A program made the translations under genes and the position numbers. Below the pieces are notes generated by a model. It was not told the origin of the DNA and searched no databases. It saw nothing but the letters and a program-made list of their open reading frames with translations. Shown piece after piece: positions 10,264-21,590 of a stretch of DNA of 55,000 bases. The stretch's first letter is position 1, and each line of letters begins with the position of its first letter. The stretch comes from Prorocentrum cordatum (taxonomy: Eukaryota; Sar; Dinophyceae; Prorocentrales; Prorocentraceae). The stretch spans positions 239,268 to 294,267 of the forward strand of contig CAUYUJ010007491.1 of assembly GCA_963575745.1 (NCBI GenBank), given 5' to 3'.

Positions 10264-11040
10264 TTGTCCGGCAGCGGTGGCGAGGTGACAGCGGCGGCGG
10301 GCGCGGGCGAGGCTCCGCTAGACCTCTCTCTCGGGGCGGGGGCGCCGCCGGCGCGCGAGGCGGGCGGGCCGCCGCGGAGTCTGGGGGGACTTGGACATGG
10401 GGCAGTCGCCTTGCTCGCGCCCTCCGCCAACCGGCGCAGCTTCGGCCCGAGACCGAGGGGGGGCGCGCGCGGCGAAGGGGCGCGGCTGATGGCGGGCGAG
10501 AGCGAGAACGAGGCGATCTCCACGCCCGATGGGGAAGAGCATGGAGACATGGCCGAGGCGACAGAGGGGCACGGACTCCACGCCTGCGCCTCCCTCGAAT
10601 TCCTGGAGCTGCCGCCGGGCCCACCGCGGCCGGAGGTCGCGGCGCCCCAGGGCATGGGGGCGCCGTGGGCGCCGCCGTCGAAGGAGGGGCGGCAGTCGCG
10701 GCGATGCAGACGGCGCTGGAGAGGACATGCTGGCGCCGCGCGACTTACGGGGCCCGCGGGCAGGGGCCCGGAAGAGGCGCGGCGGATTCAGGAGCGGGGG
10801 CTGTGAGTGATCGGGGGTTTCGAGGCTCGGGTCGGCGAGTGGTTCAGGAGGCGCCGGATATTCCCGGACAGAGGCCCGACGCAGACGTCATCAGGGAGGT
10901 CGCCGAGTCCGCGGAGTGCAACGTGGAGCTGCTCGGGCGGGCAGTCGCGCATGAGGGATGCGGGCAGCTGTGGGGGGGTGTTGCAGCTCAGCTAGCTGCG
11001 CGAGGGGCAGCAGGGGCAGCGATCTGGCGGCGCGGCGCCC
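10264..11040 (+). pseudogene. Possible coding region in the GC-rich block
   Basis: From 10264 an ATG frame gives Ala/Gly/Pro-rich sequence, then a less biased segment (AGESENEAISTPDGEEHGDM...CASLEFLEL) to a TGA at 10804-10806. A second frame over about 10845-11000 reads EAPDIPGQRPDADVIREVAE then CNVELLGRAV, also protein-like. Joining them needs an intron or a frame change. No domain is recognised. Because GC exceeds 70%, long open frames are expected by chance, so this is tentative. Confidence 0.25.
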
Positions 11041-13096
11041 ATGGTCGGTCGGGGCGAGGCTGCCGGGCCGGCGGGCGACCCCCGCGGGCGGGGGCGGGCC
11101 GCCCTCTGGGGTGGGGGGGCGCGTCGGCGACGCCGTCGGCGCCATGGGCCACGGCCCCGCAGTGGGCGCGGCTTCCTGGATCAAACCCGAGCCCCCGCGG
11201 GCGACGCGTGCAGGTCGGGGCCAGTGGGTCCGCGCAGCCGAGGCCGGGGCCCCCTGGCAGCCGGGGCAGCAGGCAGCGCGGGGCGGGCCGCCCCCATCGC
11301 GCAGACGCAGCCGTCGGCCGAAATTTGGGCGCGCCCCCCCCCCCCCCCCCGAGCACGGTCAGGGGCCGCTTCCGTCGGGCGACGGGCGCAGTCGGAGCGC
11401 GGCGGCGGCGGCCCCCCGTCAGCCCGCGCACAGGTCGCAAGGGGCCGCGCCCAGCGCAGCGCGAAGTGGGCGCCGGCGAGGCCCGGCGACTGGCGGGGGC
11501 AGCCCCGCGGGGGCCCCGCCAGCAGACGGCGGCGCCCCCGAGGGTGGGCGGCCCCCGTCGACTTCGACGCCTGCCCCCGCAGCGAAGCGAGCGCGCGGGG
11601 CTGGGCGTCGGCGGGCCTGTCCAGCGACTGAGCGCCCAACGTGGGGGGGCGGCGACCTCGCCTGAGGCCACTTCGCGCGCGGATGGGCGCAGATGCTCTG
11701 GCGCGGCCGTTTGCTGGAGGTCAGGAGTTCCGCGGCCGCCGCCGCCTCGGCCCGCGTCGGCGGGCGCCTGTGGCCCGCGGGCCAGCGTTCGGGGTGCGCT
11801 CGAGCAGGCGGCGGCGGCCCAGGGCCTCGGCGCGACTGGGGCGTCGCCGAGGGGGCGCGCCGGCCAGTCAGTCAGCGAGGTCCCGCGGAGGTTAGCATGG
11901 TGATCCACGGCCGCTACCCCCGCGGCCTCTCCCGGAGGTTCTCTGAAGCTTATTTCAAACTCCAACGTGGAAAAGCTTAGAACAAGCTCTGGAGCTTACT
12001 TATAAGCTCTAGGTGGTTTGCGATATAGCTTTGTTATTTTTCCCTTGCTGGATGGTCAAAGTTTTGTGTTGCTCCGTTTGTTTCTGGACACTCTTGCGAG
12101 GAACCCCAAAAAGAGGTGGATGGAGCGTTGTGCAGGATGCAAGATGGGAAGGGGGTATCACATAGTTATGTCGGTGCCGGATGCTCATATACAAATAAAA
12201 ACTCCTGGGGGTGGGGGGGCAGCGAGACGGCGGCCCGTGCAGAAACGATAAAAAACACGCCGGCCCATCTGATGAGGGGGGCGATGGATTCTGCGAGCTC
12301 GTGTGGTTAGCACCCCCCAGCGGCGATGGCAACGGCAGCGGCGACGGCAACGGCGACTACGCGGTGGTGGAAACTGCGGTTGCGACAGAGACAACGGGGG
12401 TAGTGATGGCGAGGGTGTCCCCAACCTGTGCGCCGCTCCGTGGCTCTTACCAGCGTTTCAGCATTCTGCTGAGTTTGCACTCGGGTGTGCGATCCCCCCC
12501 AGTCCAGACCAGCCCGATGGCGCCATCTGGCGCAGACCAGAAGGACTGCAGCGGGTGTGCTTTGCACCAGGTGGCATAAGTTTCGTTTGAAGGGTGCCAA
12601 ATATACGCTCCTTTGCCCTTCCCGTCCTCTCCTCGTCCCTCCCTCTCACCCTTCGCCTGTGGTCTCTGATCCCTTCCATCTTCTCCCTCGGCGTGCGTCC
12701 CCCAGGAAGAATGCCTAAATCCTCATGACCTGGCGAGCTATGGGGCGGGGGGCGGGGGTGGCGTGTCATCCCGCGCGCATCATCCAGCGCGAGGCGCAAA
12801 GGTAGATAAGTTGTAGCCCCTGTTCAACCCTTCGCACTTGCGATAACTTCTGCCTTTCCAGCTGCGCCCCAGCGCCCTTCCAGGTCCCGGGGCGGGGTGG
12901 GCGGTTAGGTGCGATGGGGCGTCGTCGTAGCTGGTTTTCTGCCGTGAGACGCTGATCAGAAAGACGTCCAGTTTTGAGTGGGGTAGTTTCTGGCAATGCA
13001 GCTTCGGGCTAAAAGTGAAGTGTGGCATTTTCGGATGCGTGCTGTGTAGTGCGGTACTTCGGGCGCGTCAGTCCGTGACGGCAAGATGTAGCTAGT
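11041..13096. other. GC-rich then mixed region with no supported gene
   Basis: 11041-11900 is extremely GC-rich and open in most frames on both strands, which is uninformative. 11901-13096 is mixed, with a short GGCAACGGCGAC-type repeat near 12320-12360. I found no reliable coding signal, RNA gene or mobile element. Confidence 0.4.
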
Positions 13097-13213
13097 GTGG
13101 CACTTGGGGATGTCTGGTCTAAGCCGTTGTTCATGTTGTTGCTTTTGGCTCGAAGCATCGAGGCGCGTGCATGTCGCGAAGGGCGCCAGTGCACATCAGA
13201 ACAGCGCGACGTG

Positions 13214-14184
13214 ATGCCGCCGAAGAGGGGGGCCAGCATCGGGCAGGCCGAGCTGGGGCAGCTCGCCGAGAGTCTCGCGGGGGGGATCGTCACAACCGAC
13301 AGGCCCGACTACAGGGAATGACAAGTGGCACCCGCAACGCGAAGGAGCTGCAGAACTGGGCGGGGGTGCTGGCGTTGCTGCCGGCGGGCTTGCCACGAAT
13401 GCAGTTGCAGTGGGCCCTTGCTGAGGTGGCGGAGGAGAAGGGGCCCGAGTTCCACCTCGGCGAGCAGAAGGTTGCATGGGCGGTGACCTTCGCTAAACGT
13501 CTACGGGCAATGCGGCGCGACGTAGACGCGTGCATCCAGAAGTGCAAGGACTCGGGCATCGATGATCGCCCGCTGCGCCTGCCAGCATTTCGGAGGCGCG
13601 CGGCTGGATCCGGCGCGGCGCCCATGGCTGACCGGGTCGCGGCGGCCATGCCCCCCGAGGGCGAGGCGGAGGATGGGGGAGATGAGGGGGGCGAGGAGGG
13701 CGAGGAGGAGGGGGGGGCGAAGGAGGGGGCGAAGGAGGGCGAGCAGGCCTCGTCGGGCGGCGGCGTGCCCGATCTTCGAGGCGACCCAGACGCTGCGGAT
13801 GAGGGCTGCGAGGAGGGAGAGGAGGAGACTGCAGAGAAAGATGAGGATATCGAGGCAGCGGCTGAGGCGACTCAGGACGAGACGGCGGCCACGCAGGGCT
13901 GGGGGCAGATCTTCGAGGAGCCGGCTCTTCAGTTGAAAGGTTCTGGGCGCACGCAGCCGCCGAGCAGCGCGGCAGGCAGCCCGCGTGGCAGCGACGGCGA
14001 GAAGCCTCAGAGGTGTCGGAGGAGTGCCAAGGTCGTTCCAGGGATCGGCGAGCTGCCCTCGTACTCATGGGCTGCTGAGCTTCAGGCTCAGGTTGCAAAT
14101 GTGCAACTCCCAAATCGAGCCCATTTCCAATTCTGTGATTTTCTGTCTACCTCGGTCCGACCGGACATATTATTCAAGGCGTAA
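13214..14184 (+). pseudogene. Hypothetical acidic protein, frame-broken
   Basis: From ATG 13214 the frame begins MPPKRGASIGQAELGQLAES and ends at TGA 13319. Overlapping that stop, another frame continues smoothly from GMTSGTRNAKELQNWAGVL. The next ~80 residues look like a folded helical domain (LPRMQLQWALAEVAEEKG, AVTFAKRLRAMRRD). A long Glu/Gly/Asp-rich low-complexity tail follows. The sequence after about 14090 (CAG/GTTGCA) may already be intron. The family is unrecognised. A 1-bp indel near 13310-13325 or a spliced junction would reconcile the frames. Confidence 0.4.
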
Positions 14185-14330
14185 CACCCCGCAGGTGCGG
14201 ATGAGAGTGAGGGGGCGGTGGGGGCGTCGGCAGTCTCCGACTCTGGAGAAGCTCGCCGCAGGCGCCAACATTTGCAAATTATGCAATGGGCCCGCCGCGA
14301 GCGCCGATTCTTTCGTTAGACCAACGTGGG

Positions 14331-14640
14331 TAGGTCGCAGGTGGGTCGCAAATGGGTCGCGGCTGGGTCGCGAGTGGGTCGCTGTTCTGTCGCGTGTGGG
14401 TCGCAGTTGGGTCGCCGGGCGGGTCGCGGGTTGGGTCGCAGATGGGTCGCGGGGTGGGTCGCGGGTGGATCGCGGGGTGGGTCGCGGGTGGATTGCGAGT
14501 GGGTCGCGGCTGGGTCGCGGGGTGGGTCGTGGGTGGGTCGCGGGTTGGGTCGCGGGTGGGTCGCAGGGTGGGTCGCGGGGTGGGTCGCGGGGTGGATCGC
14601 GGGGCGGGGTGCGGGTGGGTCGCGGGTGGGACGGCGACAT
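14331..14640. repeat. GGGTCGCG(G/A)GTG minisatellite
   Basis: About 25 imperfect units based on GGGTCGCGGGT/GGGTCGCAGGT, 10-16 bp each. It sits between two candidate coding blocks, so it may be intronic. ORFs through it (GWVAGGSRVG or RPTRDP types) are repeat artefacts. Confidence 0.8.
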
Positions 14641-14762
14641 CAAACCAACAACAACGCAACAACGCAAATGGCTTAATCTTCACCGCGGGTCCCCACTTCA
14701 GCCACGCACCCAGGGACAATGAATGACCGTTCGGCCCCCCGCACCCCTATGTATCCAGCCCC

Positions 14763-15617
14763 ATCCAGGCAGCTTTCCGCATCGAGAACGGGGTGCAGGA
14801 GAAAGCGATCACCATGGGGATTCCGACTGCGGAGAAGTGCCTGCTGGGGAATGTCACAGCCCCGACTTTGCTGTTGCGACATGGTCAGATGGCGACTCAT
14901 GGTCAGCGCCGCAGGTGAGCTCGGAGAACACGCAGCTAGCGTCGGCGAGTGGCAAGACCAAGAGCCCCAATACCTCCCCCGACTGGATCAAGGCCAAGGA
15001 CGGCAAGGTCAAGCTCATCGATTTCAAGCGGGTCGGCTTTCCGTACTTGGCCGTCCGCCACGGGGGGGGGAACAGCGTGGGGCAGTTCGCCCGGCAGTCG
15101 CCGCTGCACTTCACCGAGGATCAGATCGGGCAGACTCGCAAGCACATGATGCATTTTGTGAGCGAGTGCGCGAAGGGCGCCATCAACATGGAAGACCTCG
15201 TCCAGAACAAGCTCAACTTCGTTGGCAAACTGTTTTGCGCGCGCAAGCGCCCTGCAGCAGCCGCGCCAGCAAGTGCGGAGAAGGCGAAGGTCGACGGAGG
15301 TGACGAGCCGCCTCAGGCAGCGCGCGCCGCAGAGACCCCCGACGACCCCGCGAAGAAGGCTCTCGCCACCGCAGCTGCTACTGGACGGAAGGCCCCCAAG
15401 CAGAAGAAAAAAGTTCACCGCTGCTCCCGAGCTCAAGGGGAGTCGTGCGCCCGCAGATTCGAACCCGATGAAGCTCGAGGCCGCGGCGGATTCGGAGGTG
15501 GATGAGACGGTCGAGCACGAAATGGGGGTGGCCCTTGGCATTCCTCCGAGCCCGATGGCACTGGGAGGCGCTGGCTTCGATGACATGGCGATGCCAGGAA
15601 CCGGGGGCTTCCTTTAG
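14763..15617 (+). pseudogene. Hypothetical protein in three frames
   Basis: 14763-14903 reads IQAAFRIENGVQEKAITMGI then AEKCLLGNVTAPTLLLRHGQ, ending at a CAG/GTGAGC donor-like site. A second frame, about 14905-15410, gives strongly protein-like sequence (SPDWIKAKDGKVKLIDFKRV, HFTEDQIGQTRKHMMHF, NKLNFVGKLFCARKRPA) and then an Ala/Lys-rich stretch. At the A6 run near 15407-15413 the sensible frame shifts again and reads MKLEAAADSEVDETVEHEMG through to TAG 15615-15617. No family is recognised. The first switch could be an intron or an indel; the A6 switch looks like an indel. Confidence 0.45.
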
Positions 15618-16133
15618 AGAAGGCGATGTTCTTCCAGTGAGTTGGAGCTTGCGATCGGTGCGCGCTGCGTGCTCATCAGCGTCGTTTGACGATCTGGAGC
15701 AGGGAGTGCAGAGGGAGGTGCAGCAACGGACGATGCGACAAGTTGATGTTGCATATCGCTAGTCGTGTTGGGCAGGTCGACTGCTATAGTAAAGAGAGAA
15801 GTAGAAACGCACGTGCATGGCAGTCTTGTTCGCCGTCGCCAGCAATTCATAGATGATGTTATCAAATTTCACGTGCGTCCACTATGGCTGGATCGAGGTG
15901 GAAGGGAGTTGGAGGGGGGGGGGGGGGGCAGAAGCGAGGGGTGGTCCTCCTCCTCCTCCTCCTCCCTCCTCCTGCTTCTTCTCCTCCACCTTCTCCTCCT
16001 CCCTCCTCCTCCTACTTACCCTTCGAGTGCAATCGCTTTCCCGTTCATCTGCATGTTGACTTGACATCTGGTATGCTCACCTATCATCCTCTCGCGTCTC
16101 TCCTCGTTTCAGTCTCCATGCCGTCGCCGCGGC
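15618..16133. other. No gene seen; (CCT)n tract
   Basis: A CCT/CTC microsatellite occupies about 15946-16016, next to a G run of about 11 at 15917. Nothing else is supported. Confidence 0.6.
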
Positions 16134-16331
16134 CAGGGGCCCGAGACGGGCCTCTCGTGGACCGACCGCCGGAGGGCCATCCCAGAGGAGATGCAGGCGA
16201 GGTTGGATCGCGGTCTGCCCCCGCTGCCCAGCCGAGAGGACCCCATCGGGGCTGCCATGGCTAGTGGCCCCGGCGCCAGCGGCCTCGAGTGCGACGGGTG
16301 CCAGGGATTGTTTTTATTCCCCGCATCCTGA
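16134..16331 (+). pseudogene. Short exon-like ORF with CxxC
   Basis: The frame from 16134 to TGA 16329-16331 reads QGPETGLSWTDRRRAIPEEM, then ARLDRGLPPLPSREDPIGAA and a CDGC pair. Composition is protein-like but there is no nearby start codon, so it is either an exon or a relic. It directly abuts the higher-order repeat, whose head begins at 16389. Function unknown. Confidence 0.25.
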
Positions 16332-16388
16332 GTGGGGTTCTTGTTCCCCGCATCCTGAGTGGGGTGGGGTCCTTGTTTGCCCGGGGCA

Positions 16389-17694
16389 TCCTCTCCTTCT
16401 CCCTCCCGCCTCCCGCCTCTTATATCAATGCCGTGCTTGCCATTCCAGCCTCCCATATTACACCGTGCCTGCCACTCCATACCGCACCGTGCCTACCATG
16501 CCATACCATGCCATGCCACACCACACCACACCACACCACACCATGCCATGCCTTACCATACCATACCATAGCACACACTACCAAACAATACCAGACCATG
16601 CCATACCTACCATGCCTTGCCACACCATACCATACCTTACATACCGCGCAATGCCGCCTCCAGGGAGGCCCCGCCTGAGCGAGGGGGGCATCGGAAACGC
16701 ATGCTTATTTTAATGGTTTCGCGCCCTTCCCACCTCTCCAGGGAGGCGCCGCTTGAGCGAGGGGGGTATCGGACACCCATGCTATTTACATGGTTTCGCG
16801 CCCCTCCCACCCCTCCAGGGAGGCGCCGCCGGAGCGAGGGGGGTTTCGGAAACCCATGTTGTTTCCATGGTTTCGCGCCCCTCCCGCCCCAGGGGGGGCC
16901 CGTCTGAGCGAGGGGGGCATCGGAAACCAGTGCTATTTACATGTTTTCGCGCCCCCCCCCCCCCCCCCCCCTCCCCTTCCTTCCAGGGGGGGCCCGCCCG
17001 AGCGGGGGGGCATCGGAAACCAGCATTATTTACATTGTTTCCCGCGCCTTCCACCCCTTCCAGGGGGGCCCCGCCTGGGCGAGGAGGGCATCGGGAACCA
17101 ATGCTATTTGCGCGTCTTCGCGTTCTTCCCACCCCTCCCGGCGGGGGGCCCCGCCTGAGCGAGAGGGGCATCGGGCGCCCATATTGTTTACATGGTTTCG
17201 CGCCCCTCCCATCCCTCCAGGGGGGCCCCGCCCGAGCGAGGCGGGCATCCGAAACCCGTGCTACTCGCGTGGTTTCGCGCCCCTCCCACCCCTCCGGGGG
17301 GGCCCCGCCTGAGCGAGGGGGGCATCGGAAGCCCGTGCTATTTGCATTGTTTCGCGCCTCCCCCCCCACTCCTCCAGAGAGGCCGCGCTTGAACGAGGGG
17401 GGTCGCGGAATGGATTGCTCTTTGCCAGGTTTCGTAGCCCTCCCCACTTGCAGCGGGGCCCCGCCAGAGCGGGGGGGGCGTCGAGAAACAGTTTTATTTT
17501 CAAGGCTTCGTTTCTTGAGCACCTGTCCTCCCTCCTCATTTTTTTTCGTCTGCCCTTTCGTGCGTGCTTGCTCGTTCGACGAGCTTCTCTCTCCTTCGTG
17601 GTGATGTTGTCGCGCCGCATGGGCCCCGCGAAACCGTTCATATCTTTGTGTGGGGAGCTCCGTTAACGCAACTTTCCCATGACGTCCTCTCCTT
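16389..17694. repeat. Higher-order repeat, unit 1 (1306 bp)
   Basis: Order is a head (TCCTCTCCTTCTCCCTCCCG, ATATCAATGCCG.GC.TGCC), a CCATACCATG-type simple repeat at about 16488-16650, a 78-bp array, and a tail with CCCTTTCGTGCGTGCTT and GTGGGGAGCTCCGT. The same head restarts at 17695, and the tail recurs at 21430-21590, so the block is a compound repeat unit rather than unrelated satellites. Confidence 0.8.
16655..17500. repeat. 78-bp minisatellite array 1
   Basis: Roughly 10-11 head-to-tail units of about 78 bp, each with ATGGTTTCGCGCCCCTCCC, CCCTCCAGGGGGGCC and GAGCGAGGGGGGCATCGGAA. Anchors at 16714, 16792 and 16869 give the period. Since 78 is divisible by three and the unit rarely contains stops, 26-residue protein repeats appear in several frames. 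Nothing favours one frame, so I treat it as non-coding. Confidence 0.88.
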
Positions 17695-18125
17695 CTCCCT
17701 CCCGTCTCCCGCCTCCCATATCAATGCCGCGCCTGCCATTCCAGCCCCCCATCTCATGCCATGCGTGCCATTCCATACCATGCCATACCTACCACACCAT
17801 GCCATGCCATACCGTGCCATGCATGCCACACGCCGCCAGAAAATACCAAACCATACCATGCCTACCATGCCATACCACACCATACCATACCATGCATACC
17901 ACACAATACAGCACAATACCATACCATACCAACCGTACCATATAGCATACGTACCATACCATACCACACCATACCATGCCACACCTACCATGCAATACCA
18001 TCCCATACTTACCATGCAATAGCATACCTACCATACGGTACAACACCATACCACACATACCATGCAATGCCATGCCAAACTACCCATGCAATACCATGCC
18101 GTTCGTACCTTACCATGCCATGCCC
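17695..18125. repeat. Higher-order repeat, unit 2 head and ATACC simple repeat
   Basis: Repeats the head of unit 1 (CTCCTTCTCCCTCCCG, CATATCAATGCCGCGCCTGC), then about 370 bp of CCATACCATGCC/ACCATACCACACC simple repeat. Confidence 0.8.
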
Positions 18126-19140
18126 GCAACCGCACTCCCGCCCCTCCAGGGGGTGCCCACCTGAGCGAGGGGGGTATCGGAAACCCGTATTATGTGTGGT
18201 TTCGTGCCCCTCCCTCACCTCCAGGGGGGCCCCGCCCGAGCGAGGGGGGCGGTGGGGGCCCGCGCTGCTTGCGCGGTTTCGCGCTCCCCCCACCCCTCCA
18301 GGGGGGCCCCGCTTGAGCGAGGGGGGTATCGGGAACCCATGCTATTTACATGGTTTCGCGCCCCTCCCACCCCTCCAGGGGGGCCCCGCCTGGTCGAGGA
18401 GGGCATCGGACACCGATGTTATTTGCATGGTTTCGCGCCCCTCCCACCCCTCCAGGGGGGCCCCGCCTGAGCGAGGGGGGTGCCGGGGACCGATGCTATT
18501 TATATGGATTCGCGCCCCTCCCACCCCGCCAGGGGGGCCCGCCCGAGCGAGGAGGGCATTGGACAACCGTGCTACTTGCGTGGCTTCGCGTTCCTCCCAC
18601 CCCTCCAGGGGGGGCCCGTCTGAGCGAGGGGGGCGTCGGGTGCCAGCGCTATTTACATGGTTTCGCGCCCCTCCCACCCCTCCAGGGGGGCCCCGTCTGA
18701 GCGAGGAGGGCGTCGGACACCCATGGCATTTACGTGGTTTCGCGCCCCTCCCACCCCTCCAGGGGGGCCCTGCCTGAGCGAGGGGGGTATCCGAAACCGA
18801 TGCTTTTTGCGTGGTCTCGCGCCCCTCCCACCCCTCCGTGGAGGCCCTGCCTGGGCGAGGGGCGTATTGGGCACCCGTGCTGTTTACATTGTTTCGCGCC
18901 CTTCCCGCCCCTCCAGGGAGGCGCCGCCTGTGCGATGGGGGGCGTCGGAACCCGATGCTATTTGCGCGGTTTCGCGCCCCCCCCGCCCCTCCAGGGGGGC
19001 GCCGCTTGAGCGAGGGGGGTATCGGAAACTGATTTTATTTGCGCGGTTTCGCGCCCCTCGCGCCCCGCCAGGGGGGCCCGCTTGAGCGAGGGGGGCATCG
19101 GGCGCCCGTGTTATTTGCGCGGTTTCGCGCTCTTCCCACT
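18126..19140. repeat. 78-bp minisatellite array 2
   Basis: About 12-13 further copies of the 78-bp unit of 16655-17500, with the same internal motifs. The array is cut at about 19140 by a G-rich block and resumes at 19919. Confidence 0.88.
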
Positions 19141-19596
19141 TCGCAGGAAGCGTCCGGTTCGGGCCGGTTCGGGCCGGTTTGGCGGCGGACCGGTTCGGTT
19201 GCAGCGGTTCGATTTCGGCGCGGGGTCCGGTTTTGGTCGGTCCGGTTTTGCCAGTCCGGGTCGGTTATGCCGGTTCGGTTCGGCGGTCGCGGGGCGGTCC
19301 GGTTTTGGGGGGGCCGGTTTTGGGCCGGAGGGTGCCGGGGGGGGGGTGCCGGCACCGGGGAGGGGGGGGGGGCCGGCACCGGGGGGGGGGTGCCGGCGCC
19401 GGGGGGGGGGGGGGTGCCGGCACCGGGGGGGGGTGCCGGCACCCGGGGTGGGGGGTTGCCGGCACCAGGGGGGGGGGGTGCCGGCACCCGGGGGGGGGGT
19501 GGGTCCGGGGGGGGGGTTGCCGGCACGGGGGGGGGGGTGCCGCACCGGGGGGGGGGGGGGGGGGGGGGTGCCGGCACCGGTGGGGGGGGGTGCCGG

Positions 19597-19631
<35 letters not shown>

Positions 19632-19918
19632 CGGGGGGGGGGGGGTGCCGGCCGGGGGGTGGGGGTGCCGGCACCGGGGGGGGGGGGTGCTGGCACCGGG
19701 GCTCTTCTGGGGGCTTTCTTGGGCCGGTGGGGAGTCCCGGGGCCCGGCTCGGTTCCACCCGGTTCGGGCATGCCGAACGGGCCGGTTTCGACCGGCCGGT
19801 TCGGTTCGAACCGCCCGGCCCGGTTTCAGCCGGGCTGGTTCGGGTTCCGGTTCGGGCGGTTCGGTTGCAGGAGCCGCCGGTTCACGGTTACCAGTTCGGT
19901 TCGGACTCTTCTTGACTT
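19141..19918. repeat. G-tract block interrupting the 78-bp array
   Basis: The flanks are rich in CCGGTTCGG. The centre (about 19330-19700) is a tandem of the palindrome GGTGCCGGCACC followed by G runs of roughly 7-26. Both junctions fall inside 78-bp units, so the block looks inserted. It is a strong G-quadruplex candidate. The long P/G-rich ORFs are artefacts. Confidence 0.75.
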
Positions 19919-20095
19919 CAGGGGGGCCCCGTCTGGGCGAGGGGGGCATCGGAAACCCGTGGTATTTACGTGGTTTCGCGCCCCTCCCGCCCCGTCCAGG
20001 GGGGCCCCGCCTGGGCGAGGAGGGCATCGGACACCCACGCTATTCACGTGGTTTCGCGCCCCCCCCCCCCGCCCGCGCCCCTCCAGGGAGGCCCC
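19919..20095. repeat. 78-bp array, two resumed copies
   Basis: Two units, each with GAGCGAGG/GGGCGAGG and TGGTTTCGCGCCCC, continue the array after the G-tract block. Confidence 0.8.
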
Positions 20096-20159
20096 GTCGA
20101 ACATTACTTATCCATCTCGCGTCCTACTTCTCCCGCCGAGGAAGGTGAGGGGGGGGGGG

Positions 20160-20815
20160 GGGTCTGCGATGAGGAAGGCTTCGTCATGATGATGGTGATG
20201 ACGATGGTTGTGCTGGTGTTCACGATGGCGATGGCGATGGCGATGATGGTGATGGGCGGTGACGATGGCGATAACGGCTGTTATGGCGCTGATGGTGCTG
20301 GTGATGATGACGATGATGCTGATGACGATGGCGATGATGACAGCGACGACGACGACGAGGATCATGAAGCAGATGCTGGTGATGATGGCGATGCTGCTGC
20401 TGATGCTGACGTTGCTTTTTTTCTGTGCGTGATGATGATGACGAGGGTGCTGATGACGATGACGTCCGCGATGATGCGGGCGATGATGATGCCAAGGACG
20501 GTGATGGTGATGATGATGGCAATGATGATGGTGGCGACGATGGCGACGACAATGATGATGATGACGATGACGCTTGCGATGATGATGATGCTGATGCTGA
20601 TGAGGATGATGACGATGATGGTTATGATGATGCCGGTGATGCTGGCGATGATGATGGTGATGCTGATGGTGGTACGGATGATGATGACGATGGTGCTGAT
20701 GATGACGACGACGACGATGCTGGTGATGACGGTGATGATGCTGGCGCCGAGGATGAGGAGGACGAGGAGGAGGACGACGACGTGGAGGAGGAGGAGGAGG
20801 GACACGTGGGCCATG
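20160..20815. repeat. (GAT)n-rich array
   Basis: Imperfect GAT/GATGAC/GATGCT triplets over about 650 bp, ending in GGA triplets. Reads as poly-Asp or poly-Met/Val depending on frame; not coding evidence. 20816-21239 has no supported gene apart from a short CCT tract at about 21222-21246. Confidence 0.85.
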
Positions 20816-21239
20816 CAGGAAAGCAGTCCAGGACTCCGGACGCGGCGGGGGAACAGTACTTGGTTGGGAGATGGTTGGTCGTGTTTTTAAGCCGCTCTTG
20901 GCCTATCAGTCTCTGCGTTCGAATTGTAGTTGTCAGGCGCCTCGGCTAGTGCTTTCTTCTAGCGAACTCGTGTCGTCCACCGTCTTGTATAACCCCGATA
21001 TTGCCATCTCCCTGTTGCGCTTTCGGCCGCGCGGGGGCGTTCGCGCGTGCTGCAGCAAGGGTAGCAAAACGTGCTGGTGGTGACTTGTTGCCGACGCCGT
21101 TGCCCGCCTGAGAAAGACGGCGACGCCGACGCTGCCGACGACGTCTACGCCACCGACGAGGGCGAATCCCCGCTGCTGCTCCTGCTGCGGTTCCAGCTGC
21201 TTTCGCCATCAATCATCTTATCCTCTTCCTCCTCCTCCT

Positions 21240-21590
21240 CCTCCTCCGGGGGGGCATCGGAAAACAATGCAGTTTGCGCGGTTTCGCGCCCCCCCCGCTT
21301 CTCCAGGGGGGCCGCGCTTGAACGAGGGGGGTCGCGGAAGGCATTGCTCTTTGCCCTGTTTCGCAGCCCCCCCAGCGGGGCCCCGCCAGAGCGAGGGGGG
21401 TATCAAGAAACCGTATTATTTACAAGGCTTCGTTTCCTGAGCGCTTGTCCTCCCTCCTCCTTTTTTTTCGTATGCCCTTTCGTGCGTGCTTACTCGTTCG
21501 ATGAGCATATCTTCCGCGTTGATGTTGTCGCGCCCCATGGGTCCCGCGAAACCGTTAATGTCTTTATGTGGGGAGCTCCGTCAGCATGAT
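21240..21590. repeat. 78-bp remnants plus duplicated tail
   Basis: About two degenerate 78-bp units, then a tail closely matching 17500-17680: CCCTTTCGTGCGTGCTTACT, GATGTTGTCGCGCC, CCGCGAAACCGTTAATGTCT and GTGGGGAGCTCCGT. This marks the end of higher-order unit 2. 21591-22169 holds nothing I can support. Confidence 0.8.

Noticed and set aside
8528-11965. Very long ORFs on both strands (up to about 570 codons)
   Set aside because: Extreme GC removes stop codons; the frames overlap on both strands with Ala/Arg/Pro/Gly bias and no domain-like sequence, apart from the short stretch noted at 10264-11040.
16655-19140. CRISPR array
   Set aside because: The 78-bp units are contiguous with no unique spacers and no cas genes; the context is eukaryotic. 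It is a minisatellite.
19141-19918. Proline/glycine-rich proteins of about 300 residues
   Set aside because: Produced by G-tract repeats; open in all frames, with no non-repeat content.
20160-20815. Acidic Asp-rich protein
   Set aside because: Pure GAT triplet repeat; the other frames are equally open.
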